Source: Bordetella parapertussis (GTDB taxonomy: Bacteria > Pseudomonadota > Gammaproteobacteria > Burkholderiales > Burkholderiaceae_B). Taken from it: a stretch of 44,457 nucleotides of DNA. The notes beneath the pieces are model-generated. The model made no database searches, was not told the DNA's origin, and saw only the letters and a list, made by a program, of their open reading frames with translations. Position 1 is the first letter of the stretch; each line of letters opens with the position of its first letter. Both the position numbers and the translations under genes were made by a program. Location: contig CAMDEF010000035.1 of the NCBI GenBank assembly GCA_945895265.1, positions 1 to 44,457 on the forward strand, read 5' to 3'. Of the stretch, positions 34,312 to 42,708 are shown one piece after another.

Positions 34312-35688
34312 TTAGCCTTTAAATAAATCGACCAAGAGTTGGCTGCTTGCCTGGGGTGTTCCATCCCAGATTGTTCTGTAAGCGGCAGCCATATCGTATT
34401 GAGGGTACGGCTCTTGAACAAGGCTACTCGCCTTGCTCAAAATCTCTTCGTTGGTGAGCGCAAAACGCGCTGTCCCTTTACTGTCCATGACGAGTGCTTG
34501 ACGCGTTGAGCCATCGTTCAGATAAATTTCGACTGAGGCTCCCATGTGTTCGGGGTAAGTGGCCTCAATCGTTAGGTCACGATGGCACTCAACTTTATCG
34601 ACGAGGCTAAGTATCACTGCATCTTGGTGGTATTTGTCACCGTAGGCGTCAAAACGATAAGGGCCATAAGCAAGTGTGGCACCCGTCGCATAAGGCAAGC
34701 TGTATTGAGCAGCCATCACAGAGGTTGGTCTGCGCAGCATATGCTGTTCAAGTAACACTGCAGGCCCACCAATTTGAAGACGAACGATTTTATTGGGGTC
34801 CAGACTAAAACCATTGGTTGCCTGTTCAAGTGCGTCAATTAAAGAGTGAAATAGTCTGCAGCAAGAATAAGGCTTCATGCTTATTTCGTGTATTTGGAGT
34901 CTGTCGCCAAGAGTGAAGTCTAAATGTTTCGGGCGAATATCTTGTCCATATATGGTCAAGAATCCGTACTTGCCGTCCAGTGCTCTTGAGGGTGCAGAGA
35001 TTCCTCTGAACGCCATACCAGCAGCAAGTATTCCATTTTGCGCGGCGTAACCCGCATGCAGACGTTTAATTTCAGTGCCTTGCGTTTCATCCGAAAACTG
35101 CATCGAACCACCGGTCAATGACAATACGTGTCCCCACGCGCAGGCGAGAGCAGGGGCATCCATGTTTTGCAAAATAGCAGCGGTCGTGGCGGCGCCAAAG
35201 GGACCAAATAAAGCGGTAGGATGAAAGCCTGCCTTGATGACCAACGAGGCATTGGCAGCCATACCAACGCGTGCAACTGTTTCGTAGCCTGCTGCAATTG
35301 CCGAGAACAGTTTGGCCTGACTGATTGAGGTGCCTGCCACCATCGCCAGCGCCGTAGCAATTACCACTGAGCCTGGATGACTCATCGAAGCGTCGTGCGT
35401 ATCGTCGAGTTCGTAATTATGCGTAGCGGTGGCATTGACGAGGGCTGCCACAGCAGGTGCAGTTGTGAAGCCACCCGCCACGACGGGTGCTTGACCGCTT
35501 TGAGAAAATTGTTTGGCCCAGTCACGCATGCTGAGCGATAAAGGCAAACCGCTACCGCGCAGCATGACTCCGAGCGCATCAAGCATTAAGCGCCGTATTT
35601 GCTCACTGTCTGGCGCGCTTAACGTCGAGCGACCCAGAGCGATCTGCTGTTCAGCAAAGCGCAAGGAGAGGTTTTCGTTTGATGACAT
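34312..35688 (-). CDS. MmgE/PrpD family protein
   Basis: 458 residues, ATG at 35686-35688. The family signature ELDDTHDASMSHPGS is near residues 94-108 and GFHPTALFGPFGAATTA near 152-168. Known members dehydrate 2-methylcitrate or decarboxylate cis-aconitate, but most are uncharacterised. It is the last gene of the seven-gene ABC-transporter operon, 34 bases after an enoyl-CoA hydratase, so it probably handles the acid imported by that transporter or a derivative. It is clearly divergent from the other MmgE/PrpD protein in the window. No strong ribosome site is visible. Confidence 0.92.
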   Translation of the reverse strand: MSSNENLSLRFAEQQIALGRSTLSAPDSEQIRRLMLDALGVMLRGSGLPLSLSMRDWAKQFSQSGQAPVVAGGFTTAPAVAALVNATATHNYELDDTHDASMSHPGSVVIATALAMVAGTSISQAKLFSAIAAGYETVARVGMAANASLVIKAGFHPTALFGPFGAATTAAILQNMDAPALACAWGHVLSLTGGSMQFSDETQGTEIKRLHAGYAAQNGILAAGMAFRGISAPSRALDGKYGFLTIYGQDIRPKHLDFTLGDRLQIHEISMKPYSCCRLFHSLIDALEQATNGFSLDPNKIVRLQIGGPAVLLEQHMLRRPTSVMAAQYSLPYATGATLAYGPYRFDAYGDKYHQDAVILSLVDKVECHRDLTIEATYPEHMGASVEIYLNDGSTRQALVMDSKGTARFALTNEEILSKASSLVQEPYPQYDMAAAYRTIWDGTPQASSQLLVDLFKG

Positions 35689-35722
35689 GAGTGCGCGCCC
35701 AGTAGATACAGCAAACTAAACG

Positions 35723-36505
35723 CTAGCGGCCTTTAAAAATCGCATTGCGCTTCTCAAGAAAGGCGCCGATCCCTTCATTTTTATCTTCTGTACCGTAAAT
35801 CGCGGTCACAAGAAAGCGTTCAAACTCGATCGCTGAGGCTTGATCCATTTGAACACCTGCCCGAACGGCACGTTTGGCGTAGGCCAAACTGAGCGGCGCG
35901 CGCTGCTCATAGGCGCGGATCATCGCCTTAGCTTGGGAAAGCGCCTCGCCTGCGGGCACTAAGCGTTCGACAATACCGACTCGATAGGCTTCTTGCGCAT
36001 CAATCGCTTCGGCTGAAAAAAGAATGTCTAAGGCTTTGCCCGTGCCGATGAGTCGAGGCAAGCGCTGTGTGCCGCCTGCACCAGGTACGGTGCCAATTTT
36101 GGACGAGGTGAGGGCAAAACTCGCACCACTACCTGCTACACGGACATCACAAGCCAAAACAAATTCAAAACCACCTGTCATGCAAAACCCTTCGATTGCT
36201 GCAAGCACGGGCTTGTCTAGCTTTTCAATGACATCGTTGAGGCGTTCCCAATTCTTCATGTAGTTCACGCCATCGCGGGTAGATTTTATTTGCATGGCTT
36301 CGTTTAAATCGGCACCTGAGGAAAAAAATTGCTTGCCACCGGTGATGATGATGGCCCGTATGCTTGCATCGCTCTCAGCCTCGCGAGCAGCTTCGGCGAT
36401 CTCACGCATCATTTCAATGCTAAAGGCATTGCGTTTTTTAGGGATGTTCAGCGTGATGATAAAAGCGGCGCCGTCTTGCTCTGTGAGAATTGTATTTTTG
36501 CTCAT
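35723..36505 (-). CDS. Enoyl-CoA hydratase/isomerase family protein with one catalytic Glu replaced
   Basis: 260 residues, ATG at 36503-36505. Crotonase fold with oxyanion-hole segments FSSGADLNEA (61-70) and GFCMTGGFEFVLACD. The first catalytic glutamate is kept (Glu114 in GGFEF). The second, normally in PEIxxGxxPGAGG, is Ser134 in TSSKIGTVPGAGG, so simple syn-hydration is doubtful; isomerase, hydrolase or decarboxylase chemistry is possible. PGAGGTQRLPRLIG and the C-terminal FLEKRNAIFKGR are typical. It follows the LivG-like ATPase by 46 bases in the same operon and precedes MmgE/PrpD by 34. Confidence 0.92.
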   Translation of the reverse strand: MSKNTILTEQDGAAFIITLNIPKKRNAFSIEMMREIAEAAREAESDASIRAIIITGGKQFFSSGADLNEAMQIKSTRDGVNYMKNWERLNDVIEKLDKPVLAAIEGFCMTGGFEFVLACDVRVAGSGASFALTSSKIGTVPGAGGTQRLPRLIGTGKALDILFSAEAIDAQEAYRVGIVERLVPAGEALSQAKAMIRAYEQRAPLSLAYAKRAVRAGVQMDQASAIEFERFLVTAIYGTEDKNEGIGAFLEKRNAIFKGR

Positions 36506-36551
36506 GAGTGTTGAATCTCAAAAAGGGTGTTGAAAATATTGATAAGACGAG

Positions 36552-37313
36552 TTAGCTCTTATAAAGGGGCGAGGCGGGTTGGTCGATAGGCGTGCCAAGA
36601 TAGGCCTCAATCACCTCTGGATTTTCAATCACCTCGTCTGGCAATCCTTGGGCGAGTTCTCGGCCAAAATTCATTGCAAAGACATAGTCTGAAAGCTCGA
36701 CGATGACATGTACCAAGTGTTCAATCATGACTATTGTGGTACCAGTTTTTTGAATTCGTCTTAACACCGCCATGATGTCATCGACTTCTTCATGGGTGAG
36801 GCCACCCATCACCTCGTCTAATAAAAGCAAGCGTGGTTTCGTTGCCAGGGCCCGAGCAAGTTCGAGTTTTTTTTTGGCCCCAAGGGTTAACAATCCTGCA
36901 GGCAGTGATGCTTGATGCGCGAGTCCGACTAGATGTAGAGGCTCTTCGCAGGCTGCTCGTGCTTGATTTAGGCTGATGTTATCCCCGCTCGTTGAAAACA
37001 GGGCACCCGCCATAATGTTTTCAAGCACCGACATCTCGGCAAACGGCTGCACGATTTGAAAGGTTCGGCCGATACCTTGTCGAGCAATGCGATAGGGCGC
37101 TAGCCCGTGTATTGGTTTGCCTTTAAAGAGAATCGAACCAGCGGTGGGCGCTAAGTACCCAGTAATCAGATTCAAAAGGGTGGTTTTTCCGGCACCATTG
37201 GCTCCGATAATTCCGAGTAATTGGCCGTCTTCGACAACAAGATTTAAATCATCGATGGCCTTGAGACCGCCAAAATGCTTGCTAAGGCCAGATATCTGTA
37301 AAACAGCGCTCAT
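36552..37313 (-). CDS. livG: Branched-chain-amino-acid-type ABC transporter ATP-binding protein (LivG-like)
   Basis: 253 residues. Walker A GANGAGKT at 37-44, the Q-loop in RTFQIVQPF, Walker B with Asp166-Glu167 in LLLLDEVMGG, and the switch His in IVMIEHLVH. The ABC signature is degenerate: LTLGAKKKLELARAL rather than LSGGQ, which is common in LivG proteins (LSYGxQRxLE type). Cytoplasmic ATPase pairing with the LivF-like subunit to power import. The ATG overlaps the LivF stop as ATGA. The gene symbol is assigned by family, not by demonstrated amino acid transport; HAA-type importers also carry aromatic acids, urea and other organic solutes. Confidence 0.93.
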   Translation of the reverse strand: MSAVLQISGLSKHFGGLKAIDDLNLVVEDGQLLGIIGANGAGKTTLLNLITGYLAPTAGSILFKGKPIHGLAPYRIARQGIGRTFQIVQPFAEMSVLENIMAGALFSTSGDNISLNQARAACEEPLHLVGLAHQASLPAGLLTLGAKKKLELARALATKPRLLLLDEVMGGLTHEEVDDIMAVLRRIQKTGTTIVMIEHLVHVIVELSDYVFAMNFGRELAQGLPDEVIENPEVIEAYLGTPIDQPASPLYKS

Positions 37314-38095
37314 TTTAAAACCTCGTTATGCGCTTGGGCTATTTGTTTGTTGCCAAGCAAAGCCTCTTCAGGTCGTTTGCGGCGAGGTGCTAAAAAAGAC
37401 TCTTGTACCGTTTTTGATTCTCGCAATTCGGCTGCTGAACCGGCCAGCGTAATGTGGCCGTTGGCCAGTACATAGCCTCTATGAGCAATGGATAATGCAG
37501 CGTGAACGTTCTGCTCAACAAACAAGATGCTGACGCCTTGCTTGGCGGTTTGAACAATTGCCTGATACACATCGATAATGATTTTTGGTGCGAGTCCTAG
37601 AGAGGGCTCATCCAAAACCAATAACTTCGGTCGAGCCATCAGCGCACGGGCGATCGCAAGCATTTGTTGCTCGCCCCCAGACATTGATCCCGCTTGTTGA
37701 TTACGACGCAAGCTCAACTTTGGAAACAAGTCGTACATTTCACTGAGCGTGCTGTTGCGCATTGAGCGTGCGCGAGGCGCATAAGAACCTAAGAGCAAAT
37801 TTTCATTCACACTTAGGCTCGGAAAGACGCGTCTACCTTCAGGGGCTAGGCTGATCCCCAAGTTAACGCGGTCGTGGGCTTCGATGTTGTCAATGCTAGA
37901 CCCTTCAAAGCGAACCTCGCCTTGCCAAGGCTTGAGTAGGCCTGTCAATACTCGTGTCGTGGTTGATTTACCTGCACCGTTTGCGCCAATCAGGCAGACG
38001 AGTTCGCCTGTGTTCACAGTGATCGAGAGGTCTTGCAGTACGGTCGAATCACCGTACCCCGCATAAATATTTGAAAGCGCTAGCAACTCGCTCAT
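37310..38095 (-). CDS. livF: Branched-chain-amino-acid-type ABC transporter ATP-binding protein (LivF-like)
   Basis: 261 residues. Walker A GANGAGKST (37-45), LAPEGRRVFPSLSV characteristic of LivF, signature SGGEQQMLAIARAL, Walker B LLVLDEPSLGLAP and switch His in NVHAAL. It has a C-terminal tail of about 25 residues beyond the usual end (near 235), rich in Lys/Arg/Gln, whose role is unknown. Overlaps LivG and LivM by four bases each, so the cassette is translationally coupled. Partner of the LivG-like ATPase under the LivH/LivM membrane pair. Confidence 0.94.
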   Translation of the reverse strand: MSELLALSNIYAGYGDSTVLQDLSITVNTGELVCLIGANGAGKSTTTRVLTGLLKPWQGEVRFEGSSIDNIEAHDRVNLGISLAPEGRRVFPSLSVNENLLLGSYAPRARSMRNSTLSEMYDLFPKLSLRRNQQAGSMSGGEQQMLAIARALMARPKLLVLDEPSLGLAPKIIIDVYQAIVQTAKQGVSILFVEQNVHAALSIAHRGYVLANGHITLAGSAAELRESKTVQESFLAPRRKRPEEALLGNKQIAQAHNEVLK

Positions 38096-39069
38096 GGTTT
38101 CGGGTCTTTTAAGTCAGCGCGATTACCGGCGATTGGCCTCATTCTTGAGGCGTAATAACGTTCTAGGCCGCCGTAAATTCCTTTTGGAAGGTACAGTACG
38201 CAGCCCACTAGGGTGACACCAAAAATAAGCAGACTGACACCCTCGATCTGACCGAGCCACAAGCGGGTCCCTTCACCTAAGCCCATGGCTGCCAGTGCAC
38301 CTAGTATTGGCCCCGCGATGGTATAGATACCCCCTAGAATCGGTGCGATCTGAGCCATCAAGGTGGTGTGAAGATTAAAGGCCACATTCGGATCGAGATA
38401 GCCGCCGTTCCAGACATTGATCGCACCTGCGAAAGAGGCTAAGGCCCCAGACAGTGCCATGATGGTCAACCGATAGCGCATCGGGTTGATGCCAACCATT
38501 TGTGCGGCTTGTTCATTTGCTCGCATGGCTCTAAAGGCATAGTGATAGCGAGACCGACTGACCAACCAAGACACCGCAGCCGCACACACCGCACCACAGC
38601 TAGCGACAATATAGACAAATTGTGTGCCCGGAAACAGCGTCGACTTCAGGTACTCGCCCTGAGCACCACCAGTCAGGTCAGGCAACATGATCGCGATAAT
38701 TCGAAAGCCTTCAGACATTGCTAGGGTGGCAATGGCGAAATAGATGCCACGCAGTCGTCCCGTCACCAGAGCAAGCCCAACACCAATAAGCGCGCCGCTG
38801 ATTAAACCGCAAAATAGAGAGGGTAAGAAAGCAATGCCAAGATGATTCGCACACAAGGCAGCGGTGTATGCCCCGATGCCCCAAAAGCCCGAGTGCCCCA
38901 AAGAGATTAAGCCTGCGCCAGCCATCATATTCCAGCTGATCGCGATAATCGCGAGCGTGCAAGTTCTAAAAACTATATCGGCAAGCCCCGGAAGCCCTAA
39001 AAACGGAATCGCCAAGACTGCAAGAGCTAGAATAAAGCCAGCATAGCGAAGTAAAGAATCAAGACGCAT
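38092..39069 (-). CDS. livM: Branched-chain-amino-acid-type ABC transporter permease (LivM-like)
   Basis: 325 residues from ATG 39067-39069, which has AGAGG ten bases upstream; a TTG three codons earlier overlaps the LivH stop but would be too close to that ribosome site. Integral inner-membrane protein with about eight to ten hydrophobic segments. LISLGHSGFWGIGAYTAAL and the cytoplasmic coupling-helix region RAMRANEQAAQMVGINPMRYR are typical of LivM. Forms the translocation pore with LivH. Confidence 0.93.
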   Translation of the reverse strand: MRLDSLLRYAGFILALAVLAIPFLGLPGLADIVFRTCTLAIIAISWNMMAGAGLISLGHSGFWGIGAYTAALCANHLGIAFLPSLFCGLISGALIGVGLALVTGRLRGIYFAIATLAMSEGFRIIAIMLPDLTGGAQGEYLKSTLFPGTQFVYIVASCGAVCAAAVSWLVSRSRYHYAFRAMRANEQAAQMVGINPMRYRLTIMALSGALASFAGAINVWNGGYLDPNVAFNLHTTLMAQIAPILGGIYTIAGPILGALAAMGLGEGTRLWLGQIEGVSLLIFGVTLVGCVLYLPKGIYGGLERYYASRMRPIAGNRADLKDPKP

Positions 39070-39074
39070 CGTGT

Positions 39075-39947
39075 TCAATCCTCTGCCTGGCCACGCAGAC
39101 CGTGAGGCCGTATGATCAAAATTACCATGATCAACACAAAGGCAACACCCTCAGACCAGCCTGAGCCCTCAGGGACATAATAGGCAAAGGCGGTCTCGGT
39201 GAAGGCCAGAATAAAAGCACCAAGCGCCATGCCAAAAATACTGCCCAGCCCACCAACAATAACAATGGCAACAGCTTTAACAAGCATGGGGAAGCCCATG
39301 AAAGGGGTGACGGTAATGATGAAACTCACGACGACGCCTGTGGCGACACCAAGGGCAGAGCTGATTGCAAAGGATAAGGCGTAAATCGCCTTGACGTTGA
39401 TTCCCATTAGTGTGGCGGCGTCTTCATCTTGAGCGACCGCGCGAACTGCACGCCCACCTTCGGTGATTTTGAGCCAAGCGATCAGTAGCGCGACGAGTGC
39501 CACTGCGACGGCAAAGCCAATCAATCGACCATAAGGGATAAACACCTCGCCCAGCGTCAGGGCCTGCAGCGCATAATCAGGCGTGGTAGAGCGCGAGTTA
39601 CCCGACCACAAAATCACTGCAATATGTTGGATGACTAAGCCTATGCCGAAGGTCAAAAGGATTTGGTTGATATTGGGTGCAGCCAACACCCGCTTAATCA
39701 AAGAATTAAAAAGAAACCAACCAGTCGCAAACCCCAGCACAATGATTGCTGGCATGGCGATCAGCGGGTCAACCCCCCAAATTTTGAAGAGCCAGAACGC
39801 GCCATAGGCCCCCAGCATGATGAACTCACCATGCGCGAAGTTAATGATACGCGTGACTCCAAAAGACAACGAAAAGCCAATTGCCATCAGCGTATACAAC
39901 CCACCGAGAAGAATGGAATCGACTAAGAACTGAAGTAACAAATTCAT
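39075..39947 (-). CDS. livH: Branched-chain-amino-acid-type ABC transporter permease (LivH-like)
   Basis: 290 residues, ATG at 39945-39947. Inner-membrane permease with about eight hydrophobic segments. NFAHGEFIMLGAYGAF near residues 36-51 and the coupling region GRAVRAVAQDEDAATLMGINV are LivH hallmarks. It starts 16 bases after the binding-protein stop and ends 5 bases before the LivM start. Together with LivM it forms the pore for the solute delivered by the adjacent periplasmic receptor. Confidence 0.94.
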   Translation of the reverse strand: MNLLLQFLVDSILLGGLYTLMAIGFSLSFGVTRIINFAHGEFIMLGAYGAFWLFKIWGVDPLIAMPAIIVLGFATGWFLFNSLIKRVLAAPNINQILLTFGIGLVIQHIAVILWSGNSRSTTPDYALQALTLGEVFIPYGRLIGFAVAVALVALLIAWLKITEGGRAVRAVAQDEDAATLMGINVKAIYALSFAISSALGVATGVVVSFIITVTPFMGFPMLVKAVAIVIVGGLGSIFGMALGAFILAFTETAFAYYVPEGSGWSEGVAFVLIMVILIIRPHGLRGQAED

Positions 39948-39963
39948 CGCGCAGCGCTAACGG

Positions 39964-41217
39964 TTAGTACTTGCAAGCTTGTAGTTCAGCGGTGGCGAGT
40001 TCTTTTGGATACACCACCTTACTGACGTATTTGTTACCTTCTTTAACTTGTTGAAACACCACCATAGTGCCAAAAGCCTGATGCAGAGCAACTTCACTCG
40101 GCATAAACTTACTGCTCGAAGCGTATGGGGTTTTATAGTCTTGCGTGATAAGCCATGCTTTGATTTTTTCTCGATCAACGGACTTTGTTTGTTCGACCGC
40201 TAGTAGAGCCAGAATGGTTGACACGTAATAACCCACCTCGAGAAACTCGGGGGTTTTATTATTGTATTTAGCGCGCCAAGCGGTCTCCCAGTCTGCTGCT
40301 GAAGGAAACAACTTTGGCTCGCGCGGGTCGGCAACTAACTTCAGACCTGTTACCCAGGTCGTCACCCCTGTCCAGCAGTTTTGAGCTTCACCCACGGCGT
40401 CTTGCCACTCAGGAAGTTGTGCCTGCGCGGTGCCCACTAAATACGGAACCCCTATCTTGGCCGTATACACTTGCTTGGCGAACTGCACAGCGTCAGTTGT
40501 TTGCATCAGGGTATAGAGCACGTCAGGTCGCGCGGCACGAACTTTGATGATGGCTGAATTAAAATCAGAGGCGCCTTCGCGCACCAATTCACTGGCAACA
40601 ATATCAAAGCCTGCCTCTTTAACATAGCGACGCGCATCATCAATGTGCGCACGACCATAGGCACCATCGGTATACACAAACGCAACCTTCTTTTTGCTAC
40701 CCAAACTCGCTTTCAGTGCCGCCGAATTGTTGATATGGTAGTAGTAGGCCCAAGCATAAGTATGAAAAAAATAAGGGTCTGGGCCCACTTCTTTTTCAAT
40801 TCTTGTGCTCGAGCCACCAGGCATCAGCCAAATGGGTCGCTCTGCAAATTTCTTCCAAGGTGGCACAGCAGCAGCAGCCACATTCGAGCCGTCTGGTCCA
40901 ATCAGGACATTAACTTTTTTCGACTGTACTAAATCGTTGACAATCGAAACGGTGATGGCGTTATCAGACTGCGTGTCGGAAAGAATCAATTCTATTTTGC
41001 GCCCGTCGACGGTATCGCCGCGCACCGAGCGCCAAACTGCTAACGCTTGTTCGACGCCGTTTTTTGCTTGTACACCATAAGCAACATACCTGCCTGATAG
41101 TGAAGCCGGTACACCAATTTTGAAACTTTCTTGAGCGTGTGCGACTGACAGACACAACAGTGCTGTCAATGCGCTGAGTGCAGAAAATTGGAGAAGATGA
41201 CGACGCTTCTGATGCAT
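39964..41217 (-). CDS. ABC transporter substrate-binding protein (Liv/amide-urea type)
   Basis: 417 residues; AAAGGGG lies about 9 bases before the ATG (41215-41217). A signal peptide of about 28 residues with a twin-basic start (MHQKRRHLLQF) ends at AHAQES. The mature type I periplasmic fold begins with FKIGVPASLSGRYVAYG and contains LILSDTQSDN, VNVLIGPDGSN and FVYTDGAYGRAHIDD. First gene of the transporter operon. Length and motifs resemble receptors of the HAAT family, whose ligands range from leucine to aromatic acids; the downstream enoyl-CoA hydratase and MmgE genes favour an organic acid (inference). Confidence 0.93.
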   Translation of the reverse strand: MHQKRRHLLQFSALSALTALLCLSVAHAQESFKIGVPASLSGRYVAYGVQAKNGVEQALAVWRSVRGDTVDGRKIELILSDTQSDNAITVSIVNDLVQSKKVNVLIGPDGSNVAAAAVPPWKKFAERPIWLMPGGSSTRIEKEVGPDPYFFHTYAWAYYYHINNSAALKASLGSKKKVAFVYTDGAYGRAHIDDARRYVKEAGFDIVASELVREGASDFNSAIIKVRAARPDVLYTLMQTTDAVQFAKQVYTAKIGVPYLVGTAQAQLPEWQDAVGEAQNCWTGVTTWVTGLKLVADPREPKLFPSAADWETAWRAKYNNKTPEFLEVGYYVSTILALLAVEQTKSVDREKIKAWLITQDYKTPYASSSKFMPSEVALHQAFGTMVVFQQVKEGNKYVSKVVYPKELATAELQACKY

Positions 41218-41357
41218 GGCCTAGCCCCTTTATGTTGGGTGCTTCTTAAAACCAATGGTTAGAGGTGTAATGCAACGTTGAATACGATGGTAGTGCTGTG
41301 TCTCTAATTTTTTTATTCATTGAAACTTTTTTTAAAAAGATTCTTTAATTTGAAATG

Positions 41358-41385
41358 ATTTTAACTTTCTCAATAGTAAAGTCAA
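41358..41385 (-). promoter_or_regulatory. Sigma-70-type promoter for the ABC transporter operon
   Basis: On the minus strand, TTGACT (41380-41385), a 16-base spacer and TAAAAT (41358-41363), each five of six matches to consensus. The predicted start near 41350 would leave a leader of about 133 bases before the binding-protein ATG. It lies in the AT-rich gap between the MDR and transporter genes. Confidence 0.6.
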
Positions 41386-41415
41386 GCAGAGTTTTTCTAG
41401 CGAGTTGAAGTTTTT

Positions 41416-42387
41416 TTACAGAAGAACTACGACTTTACCGTAAGCTTTGCGTTCAGTGAGCAGCCTGAGGGCCTCAATGCCGCGCTCAAGAGGTAAGGTG
41501 TGGCTGACGCAGGGTATGAGCTTGCCTTCTTGATACCAAGCCAAAAGTTCATTGACGGATTGACGGTATTTTTCAGGTACGTTTTGACGAAAATGTCTTA
41601 AAGACGATCCCATCGCAGCACGATTTTTGACGAGTAGGCGGTTCGCTGAAATCTGCTGAACACCTGCTACAAAACCGACTAATAAAATACGGCCACCCCA
41701 GCCGACGGCGGATAGCGCTGAATCAAACAAAGGGCCACCGATTGGATCAAAGCATACGTCTGCACCCTTACCGTTGGTTAATGCCATCACGCGCTCAGTC
41801 AGATTTTCAGTTGTGTAGTTAATGGTGTCATCCGCGCCATGAGTGCGCGTAATTGCTAGCTTTTCGTCGGTGCTTGCCGCAGCGATCACGCGCGCACCCA
41901 TTGCCTTGCCAATTTCAACTGCGGTGAGGCCCACACCACCCGAGGCGCCCAGAACCAAAAGCGTTTCACCTGGTTCAAGTCGTCCTTCCCAACGCAACGC
42001 GACATGACTCGATAAATAAGAAATTGGAAACGCGCCAGCGTGTTCGAAACTCATCCGATCAGGGATCGCGATGGTCTCATTTTCTGTTGCCGTCACGAAT
42101 TCTGCTAAGGCCCCGTAAGTAACAGTCGCCATCACACGTTGGCCAGGGCTGAACTGCGTGACTTGAGCACCGCACTCAAGCACGACACCAGCTGTTTCTA
42201 GACCCGGAACAAAGGGCAGGGCGGGCTTAGTTTGATACTTACCCGCAATCATGATCGAGTCAGCATAATTGACAGCGCTTGCGTGCACTGCAATGAGTAG
42301 TTCATCGGCTTGGGGTACTGGCTTTGGCATCGTACCAAGCCCTAAATTCTCGCAACTACCCCATTCTTTGCAAATTAGAGCTCGCAT
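41416..42387 (-). CDS. NADPH:quinone oxidoreductase-like protein (zinc-free MDR family)
   Basis: 323 residues from ATG 42385-42387, with AGAGG upstream; the frame runs 17 codons further but without similarity. Medium-chain dehydrogenase/reductase with GroES-like N-domain (ASAVNYADSIMIAGKY, PFVPGLETAGVV) and Rossmann loop GASGGVGLTAVEIGKA. It lacks the Cys and His-Glu zinc ligands of alcohol dehydrogenases, which places it with quinone reductases and enoyl reductases. NADPH-dependent reduction of a quinone or enoyl substrate is expected; many such proteins near CoA genes act on 2-enoyl compounds. About 200 bases separate it from the transporter operon. Confidence 0.9.
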   Translation of the reverse strand: MRALICKEWGSCENLGLGTMPKPVPQADELLIAVHASAVNYADSIMIAGKYQTKPALPFVPGLETAGVVLECGAQVTQFSPGQRVMATVTYGALAEFVTATENETIAIPDRMSFEHAGAFPISYLSSHVALRWEGRLEPGETLLVLGASGGVGLTAVEIGKAMGARVIAAASTDEKLAITRTHGADDTINYTTENLTERVMALTNGKGADVCFDPIGGPLFDSALSAVGWGGRILLVGFVAGVQQISANRLLVKNRAAMGSSLRHFRQNVPEKYRQSVNELLAWYQEGKLIPCVSHTLPLERGIEALRLLTERKAYGKVVVLL

Positions 42388-42708
42388 TATTGCCTCTATT
42401 TTTTGTTTGTTGGAAAGCACTCGAGAAGTTTGTATCATCCCATAATCTATTGGTCTTGCAATGCAGGCAGCTAAGGATGCTATTGACGCGCCATTTTTTA
42501 AGAGCAGCCTCTATCGCCTCAGGGCCACTGCTCATTAGCTCGCATAAAGCTGCTCGTCACACGATGCTCTTATTTAAGGACTAATATCGTTTCGTTAAGG
42601 TGGCGCGTACGACATGTTGCTGTCGCTTTACTAGGACTTTTTCATCGAATTTTTTGTAGTCTTATATTTTTGTACCATAGGTTAATTCGATAAAAGAAAT
42701 AAGGCAAT
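42388..42708. other. Divergent intergenic region without a gene
   Basis: 321 bases between the MDR gene (minus) and the MFS gene (plus). It should hold both promoters; the part near 42640-42700 is strongly AT-rich. The best minus-strand pair I see is a TTGCAA with TGATAC at 18 bases, too weak to call. No hairpin, repeat or RNA gene is convincing. Confidence 0.5.
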
